A stretch of 53,523 nucleotides of DNA from Prevotella sp. (GCA_017619275.1 JAFZSR010000110.1:1-53523); one strand, 5' to 3'. Counted from the stretch's first letter, positions 45,611 through 53,523 are shown. Notes: generated by a model from the sequence alone, not told the origin. Program-made: numbers and translations.

Positions 45611-46870
45611 ATGAAGCACATCATCATATTAGGCGACGGTATGGCCGACCATCCCGTGGAGCGCTTGGGTGGAAAAACACCGTTGCAGGTGGCTGACAAG
45701 CCCATGATGGACCTGCTGGCCCAAAAAGGTCGCACGGGGCGCCTCATCACCGTGCCTGACGGTTTCCCGCCGGGTAGCGAGGTGGCCAACACCGCCATAC
45801 TGGGTTATGACCTGAACCGAGTGTATGAGGGACGAGGACCCTTGGAAGCCGCCAGCATTGGCTACGACCTGGCCGACGACGACCTGGCCCTGCGCTGCAA
45901 CATCATCACTTTGGAGGAGGGGAAGATAGTGACCCACAATGGCGGCAACCTGCAGACCGAGGATGCCCGTCAGCTCATCGACTACCTGAACGAGTATCTG
46001 GCTGCCCCCATCAATGCTGAAGAGGGTTGCCAGCTCGTGACTTTTGTTGCCGGTATCCAATACCGTCATCTGCTCATCATCAAGGGCGGCTCCAAGCACA
46101 TCGACTGTGCCCCGCCACACGACCATCCCGGCGAACTGTGGCAACCTCTGCTGGTGAAGAGTGAAGAAACAAAAGAGCATTCCGTCCTCACTCCTGAGCA
46201 AACGGCCGAACTCATCAACCAACTTATTTTGCGCTCACAGCAGTTGTTGCCACAGCATCCCTACAACCAGATGAAGGCTGCCCGTGGCGAGCGACAGGCC
46301 AACAGCATCTGGCCTTGGAGCGGTGGTTATCGTCCCAGCATGCAGACGCTGATGCAACTGTATCCGCAAGTGAAAACGGGAACGGTGATTTCGGCGGTTG
46401 ATCTGATACAGGGCATTGGCAAATATGCTGGGTTGCGCATTGTGAAGGTGCCCGGTGCCACCGGACTGGCCGACACCAACTACGAGGGCAAGGCACAGGC
46501 CGCCATCGATGCTTTGAAGCAGGGCGACGACTTCGTGTTTGTTCATGTGGAGGCCACCGACGAGGCAGGCCACGATGGCGACCTTGACCTCAAGCTCCGT
46601 GCCATTAACTATCTGGACCAGCGGCTGGTGCGTCCCATCTATGAAGCAACACTGAAGATGGAAGAACCCGTCGCCATCGCCGTGCTTCCCGACCATCCTA
46701 CGCCCGTTGAACTGCGCATCCATGTGAACGAACCCGTGCCCTTCCTCATCTATTATCCTGGCATCGAGGCCGACGAGGTGCAGCACTACGACGAGGTGGC
46801 ATGCACCAGCGGCAGCTACGGACTGCTGAGGCTAGAGCAGTTCATGCAAACATTCATGAAAGAAATCTAA
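45611..46870 (+). CDS. apgM: Cofactor-independent phosphoglycerate mutase (ApgM type)
   Basis: A 419-residue alkaline-phosphatase-superfamily enzyme interconverting 3- and 2-phosphoglycerate. Features: metal-binding start IIILGDGMADHPVERLGG, the nucleophile region FPPGSEVANTAILGYD (Ser), HVEATDEAGHDGD and VLPDHPTPVELRIH with metal-binding His and Asp. It is the archaeal-like short form that differs from GpmI of E. coli and is common in Bacteroidetes. Followed by thrC after 12 bp, so it is probably co-transcribed; in some genomes this enzyme was annotated as homoserine kinase because of that linkage, so a homoserine kinase role is an alternative. Confidence 0.88.
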   Translation: MKHIIILGDGMADHPVERLGGKTPLQVADKPMMDLLAQKGRTGRLITVPDGFPPGSEVANTAILGYDLNRVYEGRGPLEAASIGYDLADDDLALRCNIITLEEGKIVTHNGGNLQTEDARQLIDYLNEYLAAPINAEEGCQLVTFVAGIQYRHLLIIKGGSKHIDCAPPHDHPGELWQPLLVKSEETKEHSVLTPEQTAELINQLILRSQQLLPQHPYNQMKAARGERQANSIWPWSGGYRPSMQTLMQLYPQVKTGTVISAVDLIQGIGKYAGLRIVKVPGATGLADTNYEGKAQAAIDALKQGDDFVFVHVEATDEAGHDGDLDLKLRAINYLDQRLVRPIYEATLKMEEPVAIAVLPDHPTPVELRIHVNEPVPFLIYYPGIEADEVQHYDEVACTSGSYGLLRLEQFMQTFMKEI

Positions 46871-46882
46871 ATTCTCAACTCA

Positions 46883-48259
46883 ATGAAATACTATAGTACC
46901 AATGGAAAGGCCCCCTTGGCCGACCTGCAGAAAGCCGTAGTGAAAGGGCTGGCCGAAGACCGCGGACTCTACATGCCCGAAGAGATTATCCCCCTGCCCA
47001 AGGCTTTCATCGACGACATGCCCCAGATGCGTTTTCAGGACATCGCCTACAACGTGGCCGCCAATTTCTTTGGCCACGACATCGACGGCGATGGACTGCA
47101 AGACCTGGTTTACGACACCCTGCAGTTCGACTGCCCTGTGGTGAAGGTGAAGGAAAACATCTACGCCCTGGAACTCTTCCACGGCCCAACGCTGGCCTTT
47201 AAGGATGTGGGTGCCCGCTTTATGGCCCGCCTGCTGAGATACTACACCAAAGATGCTAGAAATGCTAGCCATTCTAGTAAAACGAGTAAAGGCCTGGTGA
47301 ATGTGCTCGTGGCCACCAGCGGCGACACAGGCAGCGCCGTGGCCAATGGCTTCCTGGGTGTGGAGGGCATACACGTTTACGTGCTCTATCCCAAAGGAAA
47401 GGTAAGCCCCATACAGGAGTGCCAGTTCACTACGCTTGGGCAGAACATTACTGCCGTCGAGGTGGACGGTGTCTTCGACGACTGCCAGCGCCTGGTGAAG
47501 TCGGCATTCATGGACGAAGAGCTGAACAGCCAGATGATGCTCACTTCGGCTAACAGCATCAACGTAGCCCGCTTCCTCCCCCAAGCGTTCTACTACTTTA
47601 ACGCCGCTGCACGAATGGCCGAAATTGCCAATCGCGATTCCTTGGTAATGTGCGTTCCTTCGGGCAACTTTGGCAACATCTGTGCCGCCCTCTTCGGTCA
47701 CGAGATGGGATTGCCGGTGAAGCGTTTCATTGCTGCCAACAACGCCAACGACGTGTTCTACAACTATTTGCAGACGGGCAGCTACGAGCCGAAGCCTTCT
47801 ATCCCAACGCTGGCCAACGCAATGGACGTGGGCGACCCCTCGAACTTTGCACGCATCATCAACCTCTACAGCCAGAATGGCAAGCTGAGCGCCGAAGAGA
47901 CCCACCAGCGCATCACCAACCTCATCAGCGGAGCCACCTACAGCGACGAGCAGATAAAGGAAACCATGTGCCGCTGCTACGAAGAGACTGGCTACATTCT
48001 CGACCCGCATGGTGCTTGCGGCTACAGGGCCTTGGAGGAACAACTGCAGCCGGGCGAGGTGGGCGTGTTCTGCGAGACGGCACACCCTGCCAAGTTCAAG
48101 GAGAAAGTTGACGAGATTCTGGGCATCGACATTCCTATTCCCGATAGGCTGGCTGCCTTCATGAAGGGCACAAAGCAGAGCGTCCAGCTCTCGGGCGATT
48201 TTGCCGACTTCAAGCGTTTCCTGCTTTCACAGTGCTGTAACGAAGAGCAAGACGTGTAG
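46883..48259 (+). CDS. thrC: Threonine synthase
   Basis: A 458-residue PLP enzyme that turns O-phosphohomoserine into threonine. The start MKYYSTNGKAPLADLQKAVVKGLAEDRGLYMPE is typical; PLP lysine ~107 is in GPTLAFKDVGARFM; substrate loop ATSGDTGSAV and PSGNFGN. An insertion (KDARNASHSSKTSKG, ~122-136) comes from a 9-bp-period repeat at 47252-47290 and precedes the LVNVLVATSGDTG loop. ApgM-ThrC linkage suggests a shared link between phosphate-ester metabolism and threonine supply. Confidence 0.95.
   Translation: MKYYSTNGKAPLADLQKAVVKGLAEDRGLYMPEEIIPLPKAFIDDMPQMRFQDIAYNVAANFFGHDIDGDGLQDLVYDTLQFDCPVVKVKENIYALELFHGPTLAFKDVGARFMARLLRYYTKDARNASHSSKTSKGLVNVLVATSGDTGSAVANGFLGVEGIHVYVLYPKGKVSPIQECQFTTLGQNITAVEVDGVFDDCQRLVKSAFMDEELNSQMMLTSANSINVARFLPQAFYYFNAAARMAEIANRDSLVMCVPSGNFGNICAALFGHEMGLPVKRFIAANNANDVFYNYLQTGSYEPKPSIPTLANAMDVGDPSNFARIINLYSQNGKLSAEETHQRITNLISGATYSDEQIKETMCRCYEETGYILDPHGACGYRALEEQLQPGEVGVFCETAHPAKFKEKVDEILGIDIPIPDRLAAFMKGTKQSVQLSGDFADFKRFLLSQCCNEEQDV
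47252..47290. repeat. Nonamer array inside thrC
   Basis: GATGCTAGA, AATGCTAGC, CATTCTAGT, AAAACGAGT: period 9, encoding DAR-NAS-HSS-KTS. The period keeps the frame. Confidence 0.7.
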
Positions 48260-48283
48260 TTAAAAATGATTAAGATCTCTTGA

Positions 48284-48305
48284 TGCTCAATGCTCAACTC
48301 TCAAC
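48284..48305. repeat. Heptamer repeat upstream of the DUF4827 gene
   Basis: TGCTCAA, TGCTCAA, CTCTCAA: period 7, just before the promoter of the next gene. Confidence 0.6.
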
Positions 48306-48312
48306 TTTTTAC

Positions 48313-48320
48313 TACCTTTG
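48313..48320 (+). promoter_or_regulatory. -7 box of the DUF4827-glmM operon
   Basis: TACCTTTG, 26 bp before the ATG at 48347. The -33 region is occupied by the heptamer repeat. Confidence 0.6.
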
Positions 48321-48346
48321 CATCCCTATTTTAATATAATGTATTC

Positions 48347-48979
48347 ATGAGAAAAGGTTTTAGGACGCTCTTGGTGCTGCTTGGTTTCCTCTCGCTGCTT
48401 ACCTCTTGCAACGACTACGAGACTTACGGCGACAAGAAAGAGAAGGAGCGTAAGGCCATCCGCCAGTTTCTGGCCGATTCCAGTTTTGTGGTCATCAGCG
48501 AGAGCCAGTTCCACCAGCAGGGCGATGTCACCAATGTCGACAAGCGTGAGTTTGTTTACCTCGACAACAATGGCGTGTATATGCAAATCGTGCATCGTGG
48601 CTGTGGCAAGCCTCTTCAGGATGGCGAGACTTCCGACCTGCTGGTACGCTTCCTGGAAAGATGTCTGCTCGACTCTTCTGCTGTTTATAACGATGTGAAC
48701 CCCTACGATGTGGACGTGATGAACGTGCGCCGACAAGGCAACACGTACACGGCCTCGTTTGTGAGTGGCATGTGGGTGTCCACCTATAACAGCGAGCAGG
48801 TGCCAGCCGGTCTGTTGACGCCCTTAAGCTACCTGTGCATGGGGCGTCCGCGCTCTGCCGACGACCACATTGCCAAGGTGCGACTCATCGTGCCTCACAC
48901 CCAAGGTCACGCAGTGGCCTCGAGCTATGTTTATCCCTATTATTACGAAATTAGTTTCCAACGTAAGACAGATATATGA
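48347..48979 (+). CDS. DUF4827-family lipoprotein
   Basis: A 210-residue protein with lipoprotein signal LLVLLGFLSLLTSC (lipobox Cys at ~23), followed by NDYETYGDKKEKERKAIRQFLADSSF as in DUF4827 proteins. The later part resembles an FKBP-like lipoprotein fold (VYMQIVHRGCGKPLQDGETSDLLVRF; GMWVSTYNSEQVPAGLLTPLSYL), so a degenerate peptidyl-prolyl isomerase relative is possible. Sits upstream of glmM with a 4-bp overlap (ATGA), so translation is coupled. Role unknown. Confidence 0.8.
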   Translation: MRKGFRTLLVLLGFLSLLTSCNDYETYGDKKEKERKAIRQFLADSSFVVISESQFHQQGDVTNVDKREFVYLDNNGVYMQIVHRGCGKPLQDGETSDLLVRFLERCLLDSSAVYNDVNPYDVDVMNVRRQGNTYTASFVSGMWVSTYNSEQVPAGLLTPLSYLCMGRPRSADDHIAKVRLIVPHTQGHAVASSYVYPYYYEISFQRKTDI

Positions 48980-50364
48980 CACTTATCAAATCCATTTCGG
49001 GCATCCGCGGTACCATCGGCGGACGCACGGGCGACACGCTCAATCCGCTTGACATCGTTAAGTTTACAACCGCATACGCCACCTTTATCAAAGGACACAA
49101 AATAGTGGTGGGTCGCGACGGCCGCATCAGTGGACCCATGGTTCGCGATGTGGTGTGCGGCACCCTCGTGGGCATGGGCTATGAGGTGATAGACATTGGC
49201 CTGGCCACTACGCCCACCACCGAGCTGGCCGTGCGCTGGCACGAGGCCGACGGTGGCATCATCATCACGGCCAGCCATAATCCCACGCAGTGGAACGCCT
49301 TGAAGCTGCTCAACAGCGAAGGCGAGTTCCTCACCGCTGCCGACGGAGCCGAGGTGCTGCGTATTGCCGAGGCCGAGGACTTCGACTATGCACCCGTGGA
49401 GAAGCTGGGCCATGTGGTAATGGACGACACGATGAACCAGCGCCATGTGGAGAGCGTACTGGGATTGCGCCTCGCCGATGTGGAGGCCATCCGCAAGCGC
49501 CATTTCCGCGTTTGCGCCGACACCATCAACAGCGTGGGTGGCATCATCCTGCCTCAGATGTTCGAGGCGCTGGGCGTGGACTACGAAATCCTGAACGGCG
49601 AGTGCACCGGACAGTTCGCCCACAACCCTGAGCCGCTGGAGAAGAACCTGCAGGGCATCATGGACAAGATGCGACAGGGCGGCTTCGACCTGGGCATCGT
49701 CGTCGACCCCGATGTGGACCGTCTGGCCTTCATCTGCGAGGACGGACGCATGTTTGGCGAGGAGTACACCTTGGTGAGCGTGGCCGACTATGTGCTGGGT
49801 GCTTCGAACGGACAGGCTGCCCTGAACACCGTCTCCAACCTGAGTAGCACCCGCGCCCTGCGTGACGTTACCGAGAAGTACGGTGGCAAGTACACAGCCG
49901 CTGCCGTGGGCGAGGTGAACGTAACCACCAAGATGAAAGAGGTGGGTGCCATCATCGGCGGCGAGGGCAACGGCGGAGTAATCTATCCCGAGAGCCACTA
50001 TGGCCGTGACGCCCTGGTGGGTATTGCGCTCTTCCTGAGCAGCCTGGCTCAGAAGGGTTGCACCACCAGCGAGCTGCGCCGCACCTTCCCCGACTACCAG
50101 ATTGCCAAGAACCGCATCGACCTGACCCCCGACACCGACGTGGACGCCATCCTGGTGAAGGTGAAGGAGATGTTTGCCCAAGACCCCGAGGCCCAGGTGA
50201 ACGACATCGACGGCGTGAAGATTGACTTCCCCGCTCGTTGGGTGCATCTGCGCAAGTCGAACACCGAGCCCATCATCCGTGTCTACAGCGAGGCACAGAC
50301 TATGGAGGAGGCCGACGAGCTGGGCAAGCGCCTGATGCAAGTGGTCTACGACATGCAAGGCTAA
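48976..50364 (+). CDS. glmM: Phosphoglucosamine mutase
   Basis: A 462-residue cytosolic enzyme making glucosamine 1-phosphate for UDP-GlcNAc, peptidoglycan and LPS. N-terminal SGIRGTIGGRTGDTLNPLDIVKF; phosphoserine ~100 in TASHNPTQWNALKLL; Mg site DPDVDRLAF (~245); sugar loop GEGNGGVIYPE; phosphate loop KSNTEPIIRVYSE. The family pattern fits GlmM-like enzymes better than the PGM/PMM at the left edge, although a phosphomannomutase/phosphoglucomutase side activity is possible. Confidence 0.92.
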   Translation: MTLIKSISGIRGTIGGRTGDTLNPLDIVKFTTAYATFIKGHKIVVGRDGRISGPMVRDVVCGTLVGMGYEVIDIGLATTPTTELAVRWHEADGGIIITASHNPTQWNALKLLNSEGEFLTAADGAEVLRIAEAEDFDYAPVEKLGHVVMDDTMNQRHVESVLGLRLADVEAIRKRHFRVCADTINSVGGIILPQMFEALGVDYEILNGECTGQFAHNPEPLEKNLQGIMDKMRQGGFDLGIVVDPDVDRLAFICEDGRMFGEEYTLVSVADYVLGASNGQAALNTVSNLSSTRALRDVTEKYGGKYTAAAVGEVNVTTKMKEVGAIIGGEGNGGVIYPESHYGRDALVGIALFLSSLAQKGCTTSELRRTFPDYQIAKNRIDLTPDTDVDAILVKVKEMFAQDPEAQVNDIDGVKIDFPARWVHLRKSNTEPIIRVYSEAQTMEEADELGKRLMQVVYDMQG

Positions 50365-50376
50365 TGACTCACTCCT

Positions 50377-50823
50377 ATGCTTGACTTTCTATTGAAACAT
50401 CTTTGGCAGACGTGGGCGGCAATAGCCGTCATCTGCCTCATCCTGGAGCTCATGGCAGGCGACTTCTTCATCATCTGCTTTGCCATTGGTGCCTTGTTTG
50501 CCGCCATCGGTGCCGCATTGGGTGGCAGCATCTATGTGCAGTTGATGCTCTTTGCCGTGTTCACACTGGTCAGCCTGTTCTGGGTGCGCCCCTTTGCGCA
50601 GCGCTATCTGCACAAGGGCGAGGATGCACGGGTGAGCAACGCCGATGCGCTGATGGGCCGACAAGGGCGAGTGGTGGAAGCCATCCGTGCCAACGGCTTT
50701 GGCCGCGTGCAGATTGATGGCGACGTGTGGAAGGCCGTGAGCGCCGACGGCACCTCGATTGCCGAGGGCACCAACGTGCATGTCGTAGGTCGTGAGAGCA
50801 CCATTATCACCGTCGCCCCCTAA
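50377..50823 (+). CDS. NfeD-like membrane protein
   Basis: A 148-residue protein with two or three N-terminal membrane helices (AAIAVICLILELMAGDFFIICFAIGALFAAIG and VQLMLFAVFTLVSLFWV) and a C-terminal OB fold (ALMGRQGRVVEAIRANGFGRVQIDG). NfeD short forms occur beside SPFH/stomatin genes and work with them in membrane-domain organisation. The SPFH gene follows after 28 bp, supporting the call. Confidence 0.88.
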   Translation: MLDFLLKHLWQTWAAIAVICLILELMAGDFFIICFAIGALFAAIGAALGGSIYVQLMLFAVFTLVSLFWVRPFAQRYLHKGEDARVSNADALMGRQGRVVEAIRANGFGRVQIDGDVWKAVSADGTSIAEGTNVHVVGRESTIITVAP

Positions 50824-50851
50824 ACGAACGACCATCTTAAAGCTTTAGAAT

Positions 50852-51808
50852 ATGGATACAACAACCTACATCCTGATAGCCATTGCCGTCGGCGTGGTTA
50901 TCTTTGCCAAGAAGTCCATCGTCATCATCCCGCAGTCGGAGACCAAGATTGTGGAGCGTCTGGGACGCTACTTTGCCACGCTGAAGCCGGGCATCAACAT
51001 CATCATCCCCTTCATCGACCACGCCAAGTCCATCGTAGTGCTCCACAACGGACGCTACCAGTACTCCACCACCATCGACTTGCGCGAGCAGGTGTACGAC
51101 TTCCCCAAGCAGAACGTCATCACCAAGGACAACGTGCAAACGGAAATCAACGCCCTGCTGTATTTCCAGATTGTAGACCCCTTCAAGGCCACCTACGAAA
51201 TCAACAACCTGCCCAACGCCATTGAGAAGCTCACGCAGACCACCCTGCGTAACATCATCGGCGAGCTGGAACTCGACGAGACGCTGACCTCGCGCGACAC
51301 CATCAACAAGAAGCTCTCGGCCGTCCTCGACGACGCCACCGACAAGTGGGGTGTGAAGGTGAACCGTGTGGAGCTGCAGGACATCACACCGCCCGCCACC
51401 GTGCTGAACGCGATGGAGAAGCAGATGCAGGCCGAGCGCAACAAGCGTGCCCAGATTCTGACGTCGGAGGGTGAGAAGGCTGCCGAGATCCTGGCATCCG
51501 AGGGTGAGAAGACGGCCATCATCAACAAGGCCGAAGCCGCCAAGCAGGAAGCCATCCTCCACGCCGAGGGTGAGGCTCAGGCACGCATCCGCAAGGCCGA
51601 GGCCGAGGCCAAGGCCATCGAACTGATTTCACAGGCAGTGGGCAAGAGCACCAACCCCGCCAACTATCTGCTGGCACAGAAGTATATCCAGATGATGCAG
51701 GAGCTGGCCGAGGGCGACAAGACGAAGACCGTCTACCTGCCCTACGAAGCCACCAACCTGCTCGGCAGCATAGGAGGCATCAAGGACCTCTTCAAGACCG
51801 CCGACTAA
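50852..51808 (+). CDS. SPFH/Band 7 (stomatin-like) protein
   Basis: A 318-residue inner-membrane protein, one N-terminal transmembrane segment (YILIAIAVGVVIFAKKSIVII), then an SPFH domain (PQSETKIVERLGRYFATLKPGIN ... VITKDNVQTEINALLYFQIVDP) and a coiled-coil Ala/Glu-rich region (EGEKAAEILASEGEKTAIIN). QmcA/HflK relatives oligomerise into membrane cages. Operon with NfeD. Ends before a bidirectional terminator inside a GC-rich element. Confidence 0.92.
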   Translation: MDTTTYILIAIAVGVVIFAKKSIVIIPQSETKIVERLGRYFATLKPGINIIIPFIDHAKSIVVLHNGRYQYSTTIDLREQVYDFPKQNVITKDNVQTEINALLYFQIVDPFKATYEINNLPNAIEKLTQTTLRNIIGELELDETLTSRDTINKKLSAVLDDATDKWGVKVNRVELQDITPPATVLNAMEKQMQAERNKRAQILTSEGEKAAEILASEGEKTAIINKAEAAKQEAILHAEGEAQARIRKAEAEAKAIELISQAVGKSTNPANYLLAQKYIQMMQELAEGDKTKTVYLPYEATNLLGSIGGIKDLFKTAD

Positions 51809-51810
51809 AA

Positions 51811-51947
51811 AAGCCCAGCCCTTCCCAAAGGGAGGGGGCAACGGGAAAGGCAGATGAAAAGCTGCCAGCCGATTCCACAACGGGAAACAGGCTGGCAGCT
51901 TTTTTTGTGTATTCTTCCCCTCCCTTTGGAGGGGGTAGGGGTGGGCT
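51811..51947. repeat. GC-rich inverted-repeat element 7 enclosing a terminator
   Basis: Arms 51811-51839 (GCCCAGCCCTTCCC/GGGAGGGGGC) and 51914-51947 (CTTCCCCTCC ... GGGGTGGGC) fill the whole gap between the stops of the two convergent genes. The centre holds the terminator at 51857-51907. Confidence 0.82.
51857..51907. terminator. Bidirectional terminator
   Basis: AAAAGCTGCCAGCC and GGCTGGCAGCTTTTTTT, perfect stem with ~20-base loop, A-run and T-run on opposite sides. Serves the SPFH gene and the convergent beta-helix gene. Confidence 0.9.
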
Positions 51948-51948
51948 C

Positions 51949-52902
51949 CTAATCTTCCTCTATGTCGGGATACTCCTCGGCTTCGGCATAGTCCATGTCC
52001 ACCTCGCAGTCGCGGAACTTCACGTTGCCCGTGATGTCGTCGTGGTGATGTTTCACCGAGCACTTCTTCAGCGTGATGTCGGAGTAGCAGAAGAACAGCT
52101 GACCGTGGTTTCCGTAGAGCTCGCACTTCTCGAACAGCACGTTGCTGCAGTACTCGTCGGTCCAGATGCCGCCGCCGTTGTCGTAGATGCTGCACTTGTT
52201 GAAGGTGGCATTCTCGGCACTGCTCATCTGCACGCCATAGTCGCTGCATCCATAAAGCTGGGTGTTGCTCACATTCACCTTGCTCGAGTGGTCGAGGGTG
52301 AGGCCGTTCACGCCGCAGCCATAGAGGTTGCAGCCGTCGACGGTGATGTCCTTGCACTGGTTGAACACCAGCACGTCGCCCGAGCAGCCGCCCGTCACCT
52401 TATGTCCCATGGTGATATTCTTCACCTGGATGTTCTTGCAGTTCTCAAAGCGGATGACATCGGCATAGCTCGGTGTGGCGATGAACTCCACGTCCAGTCC
52501 TTTCTTTCCCTCGATGATGATGTCGTGGCGACGTGCCACCACCAGCGAGTTGCCGTCGTACTCGTCCAGGTAGAACAAGCCACCGGCGTTGCTGCCGTGT
52601 TCACGCAGGGTGATGCGCCCCTCGTCGATCAGGTCGTCCAGCGCATCGGTAATGTTCATGGGCACATCGTTGTTGATGATGATGTGGGTGTTGCTGCGCA
52701 GGGCCAGCAGGAACTCACGGGCAGTGCTCACCTCAACGGTTTCGTCGGCCTCGATGTCGTCCACGGTGGCCTCCTGCTCCTCTTCTTCCTCGTCGTCAAT
52801 CACTGGCGCCTTCTGCTTCGTGTCCTTGCACGAGGCGAACACCAATGCGGCCATCAGCAGCATGGTCATGGGCCATAAGGCGGTTTTCATGTATCTTTTC
52901 AT
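51949..52902 (-). CDS. Right-handed beta-helix lipoprotein
   Basis: 317 residues from the ATG at 52902 (MKRYMKTALWPMTM); the in-frame extension to 52956 lacks signal features. A lipobox ends at LVFASC (Cys ~24), then an acidic linker (DDEEEEEQEATVDDIEADE), then pectate-lyase-like parallel beta-helix turns with regularly spaced N/C/D (ENCKNIQVKNITMGH, NQCKDITVDGCNLYG, DHSSKVNVSNTQLYG). No catalytic residues of a known lyase are evident. Likely surface or periplasmic; substrate unknown. Confidence 0.82.
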   Translation of the reverse strand: MKRYMKTALWPMTMLLMAALVFASCKDTKQKAPVIDDEEEEEQEATVDDIEADETVEVSTAREFLLALRSNTHIIINNDVPMNITDALDDLIDEGRITLREHGSNAGGLFYLDEYDGNSLVVARRHDIIIEGKKGLDVEFIATPSYADVIRFENCKNIQVKNITMGHKVTGGCSGDVLVFNQCKDITVDGCNLYGCGVNGLTLDHSSKVNVSNTQLYGCSDYGVQMSSAENATFNKCSIYDNGGGIWTDEYCSNVLFEKCELYGNHGQLFFCYSDITLKKCSVKHHHDDITGNVKFRDCEVDMDYAEAEEYPDIEED

Positions 52903-52931
52903 GATGAAATGTTTTTTGTTGTTTTGAATCA

Positions 52932-52962
52932 TAAAAAGAGGAATGGCAGACGCCACTCCTCT
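52932..52962 (-). terminator. Terminator of the EF-G gene
   Basis: Minus strand: stem AGAGGAgTGGC/GCCAtTCCTCT-type (one mismatch) with 4-base loop, followed by TTTTTAT, 21 bp past the stop codon at 52983. Confidence 0.8.
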
Positions 52963-52982
52963 ATTACATACTGGGCAGAGGA

Positions 52983-53523
52983 TTAATCCTCGTCCTTCAT
53001 TTCTTCCTCGTGCTGCTTGATCAGAGCCTGCTGGATGTCGTTGGGCACCAGCTCGTAGCTCGAGAACTTGGTGGTGAACGAAGCGCGGCCACCGGTGAGC
53101 GAGCTCAGGGCGATGCTGTAGCTGGCCAGCTCCTTCAGAGGAATCTTGGCCACCAGCTTCTGATAGCCAGCCTCAGAGTCCATACCCATGATGATGGCGC
53201 GGCGGCCCTGCAGGTCGCTCATCACGTCGCCCATGTAGTCGGCGGGCACCAGCACCTCCAGGTCGTAGATAGGCTCCAGCACCTTCGGGCCAGCCTCCTT
53301 GAATGCCAGCGAGAAGGCGTTGCGTCCGGCAAGCATGAACGAGAGCTCGTTGCTGTCCACCGGGTGCATCTTACCATCGTAGACGATGACGCGCACGTCG
53401 CGGGCATAGCTACCGGTCAGCGGGCCTTGCTCCATGCGCTCCATCACACCCTTCAGAATGGCGGGCATGAAGCGGGCATCGATGGCACCACCGACCACGG
53501 AGTTGATAAAGACGAGTTTGCCG
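52983..53523 (-). CDS. fusA: Elongation factor G family protein, C-terminal part (5' end outside window)
   Basis: About 180 residues (domains IV and V) of EF-G: VFINSVVGGAIDARFMPAILKGVMERMEQGPL (domain IV), DGKMHPVDSNELSFMLAGRNAF, then domain V PIYDLEVLVPADYMGDVMSDLQGRRAIIMGMDSE and SLTGGRASFTTKFSSYELVP. The reading frame is open to the right edge, so the GTPase domain is not visible. The sequence diverges from typical translational EF-G (GFKKAGPVLLEP region replaced by AFKEAGPKVLEPIYD), consistent with the second EF-G copy of Bacteroidetes; canonical FusA cannot be excluded. An acidic tail ends EEEMKDED. Confidence 0.88.
   Translation of the reverse strand, partial: GKLVFINSVVGGAIDARFMPAILKGVMERMEQGPLTGSYARDVRVIVYDGKMHPVDSNELSFMLAGRNAFSLAFKEAGPKVLEPIYDLEVLVPADYMGDVMSDLQGRRAIIMGMDSEAGYQKLVAKIPLKELASYSIALSSLTGGRASFTTKFSSYELVPNDIQQALIKQHEEEMKDED

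Overview
The window looks like a chromosomal segment of a Bacteroidales bacterium, most likely a Prevotella-type gut or rumen organism. The evidence is the promoter style (TTTG about 19-20 bp before TAnnTTTG ahead of many genes) together with type III glutamine synthetase, DapL, GldH, RicT/PSP1, DUF4827, DUF5686 and TorF-like porins. Genes are clearly GC-rich and the spacers AT-rich. I see no tRNA, rRNA, CRISPR array or transposase.

Layout. Positions 1-4057 (minus) carry the start of a phosphohexomutase, a HAD hydrolase, a surface or periplasmic protein, a small 17-residue-repeat protein and a LysE-type exporter. Positions 4477-12747 (minus) hold glutamine-amidotransferase genes: pyrG, a purF-like gene, a carA-carB fusion and asnB. 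Positions 13284-13806 hold a YoeB-type toxin-antitoxin pair. Positions 13925-18809 (minus) encode PII (glnK), two ammonium transporters and two TorF-like outer-membrane proteins. Positions 19323-29852 (plus) encode gltB, gltD, dapF, dapL and type III glutamine synthetase. Together 4.5-29.9 kb takes up ammonium, fixes it into glutamine and glutamate, and spends glutamine on CTP, carbamoyl phosphate, phosphoribosylamine and asparagine.

Positions 30.1-34 kb hold a two-domain esterase, an MNT nucleotidyltransferase with only a stub of its usual HEPN partner, an outer-membrane barrel and an ECF sigma factor. Positions 34.1-45.3 kb (minus) hold an AddB/AddA-like helicase-nuclease, a DUF5686 protein, a nucleotidyltransferase-like protein, GldH and RicT. 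Positions 45.6-51.8 kb (plus) hold phosphoglycerate mutase, threonine synthase, a DUF4827 lipoprotein, phosphoglucosamine mutase, NfeD and an SPFH protein. The right end has a beta-helix lipoprotein and the C-terminus of an EF-G (minus).

Two things stand out. First, the pyrG, amtB, glnK and gltB promoters share an inverted pair of sites, TGACnnTTTGYAA-like, placed at nearly identical distances from the -7 box and about 72 bp apart. This suggests an uncharacterised nitrogen or glutamine regulator. Second, the region is peppered with short repeat elements: GC-rich double palindromes and tandem 7-, 8- and 9-bp repeats. They lie between genes but also in frame inside core genes (asnB, carAB, purF, pyrG, gltB, gltD, addA, addB, thrC). 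One lies at the carA-carB fusion joint and another begins exactly at the stop codon that ends carB after its first half.
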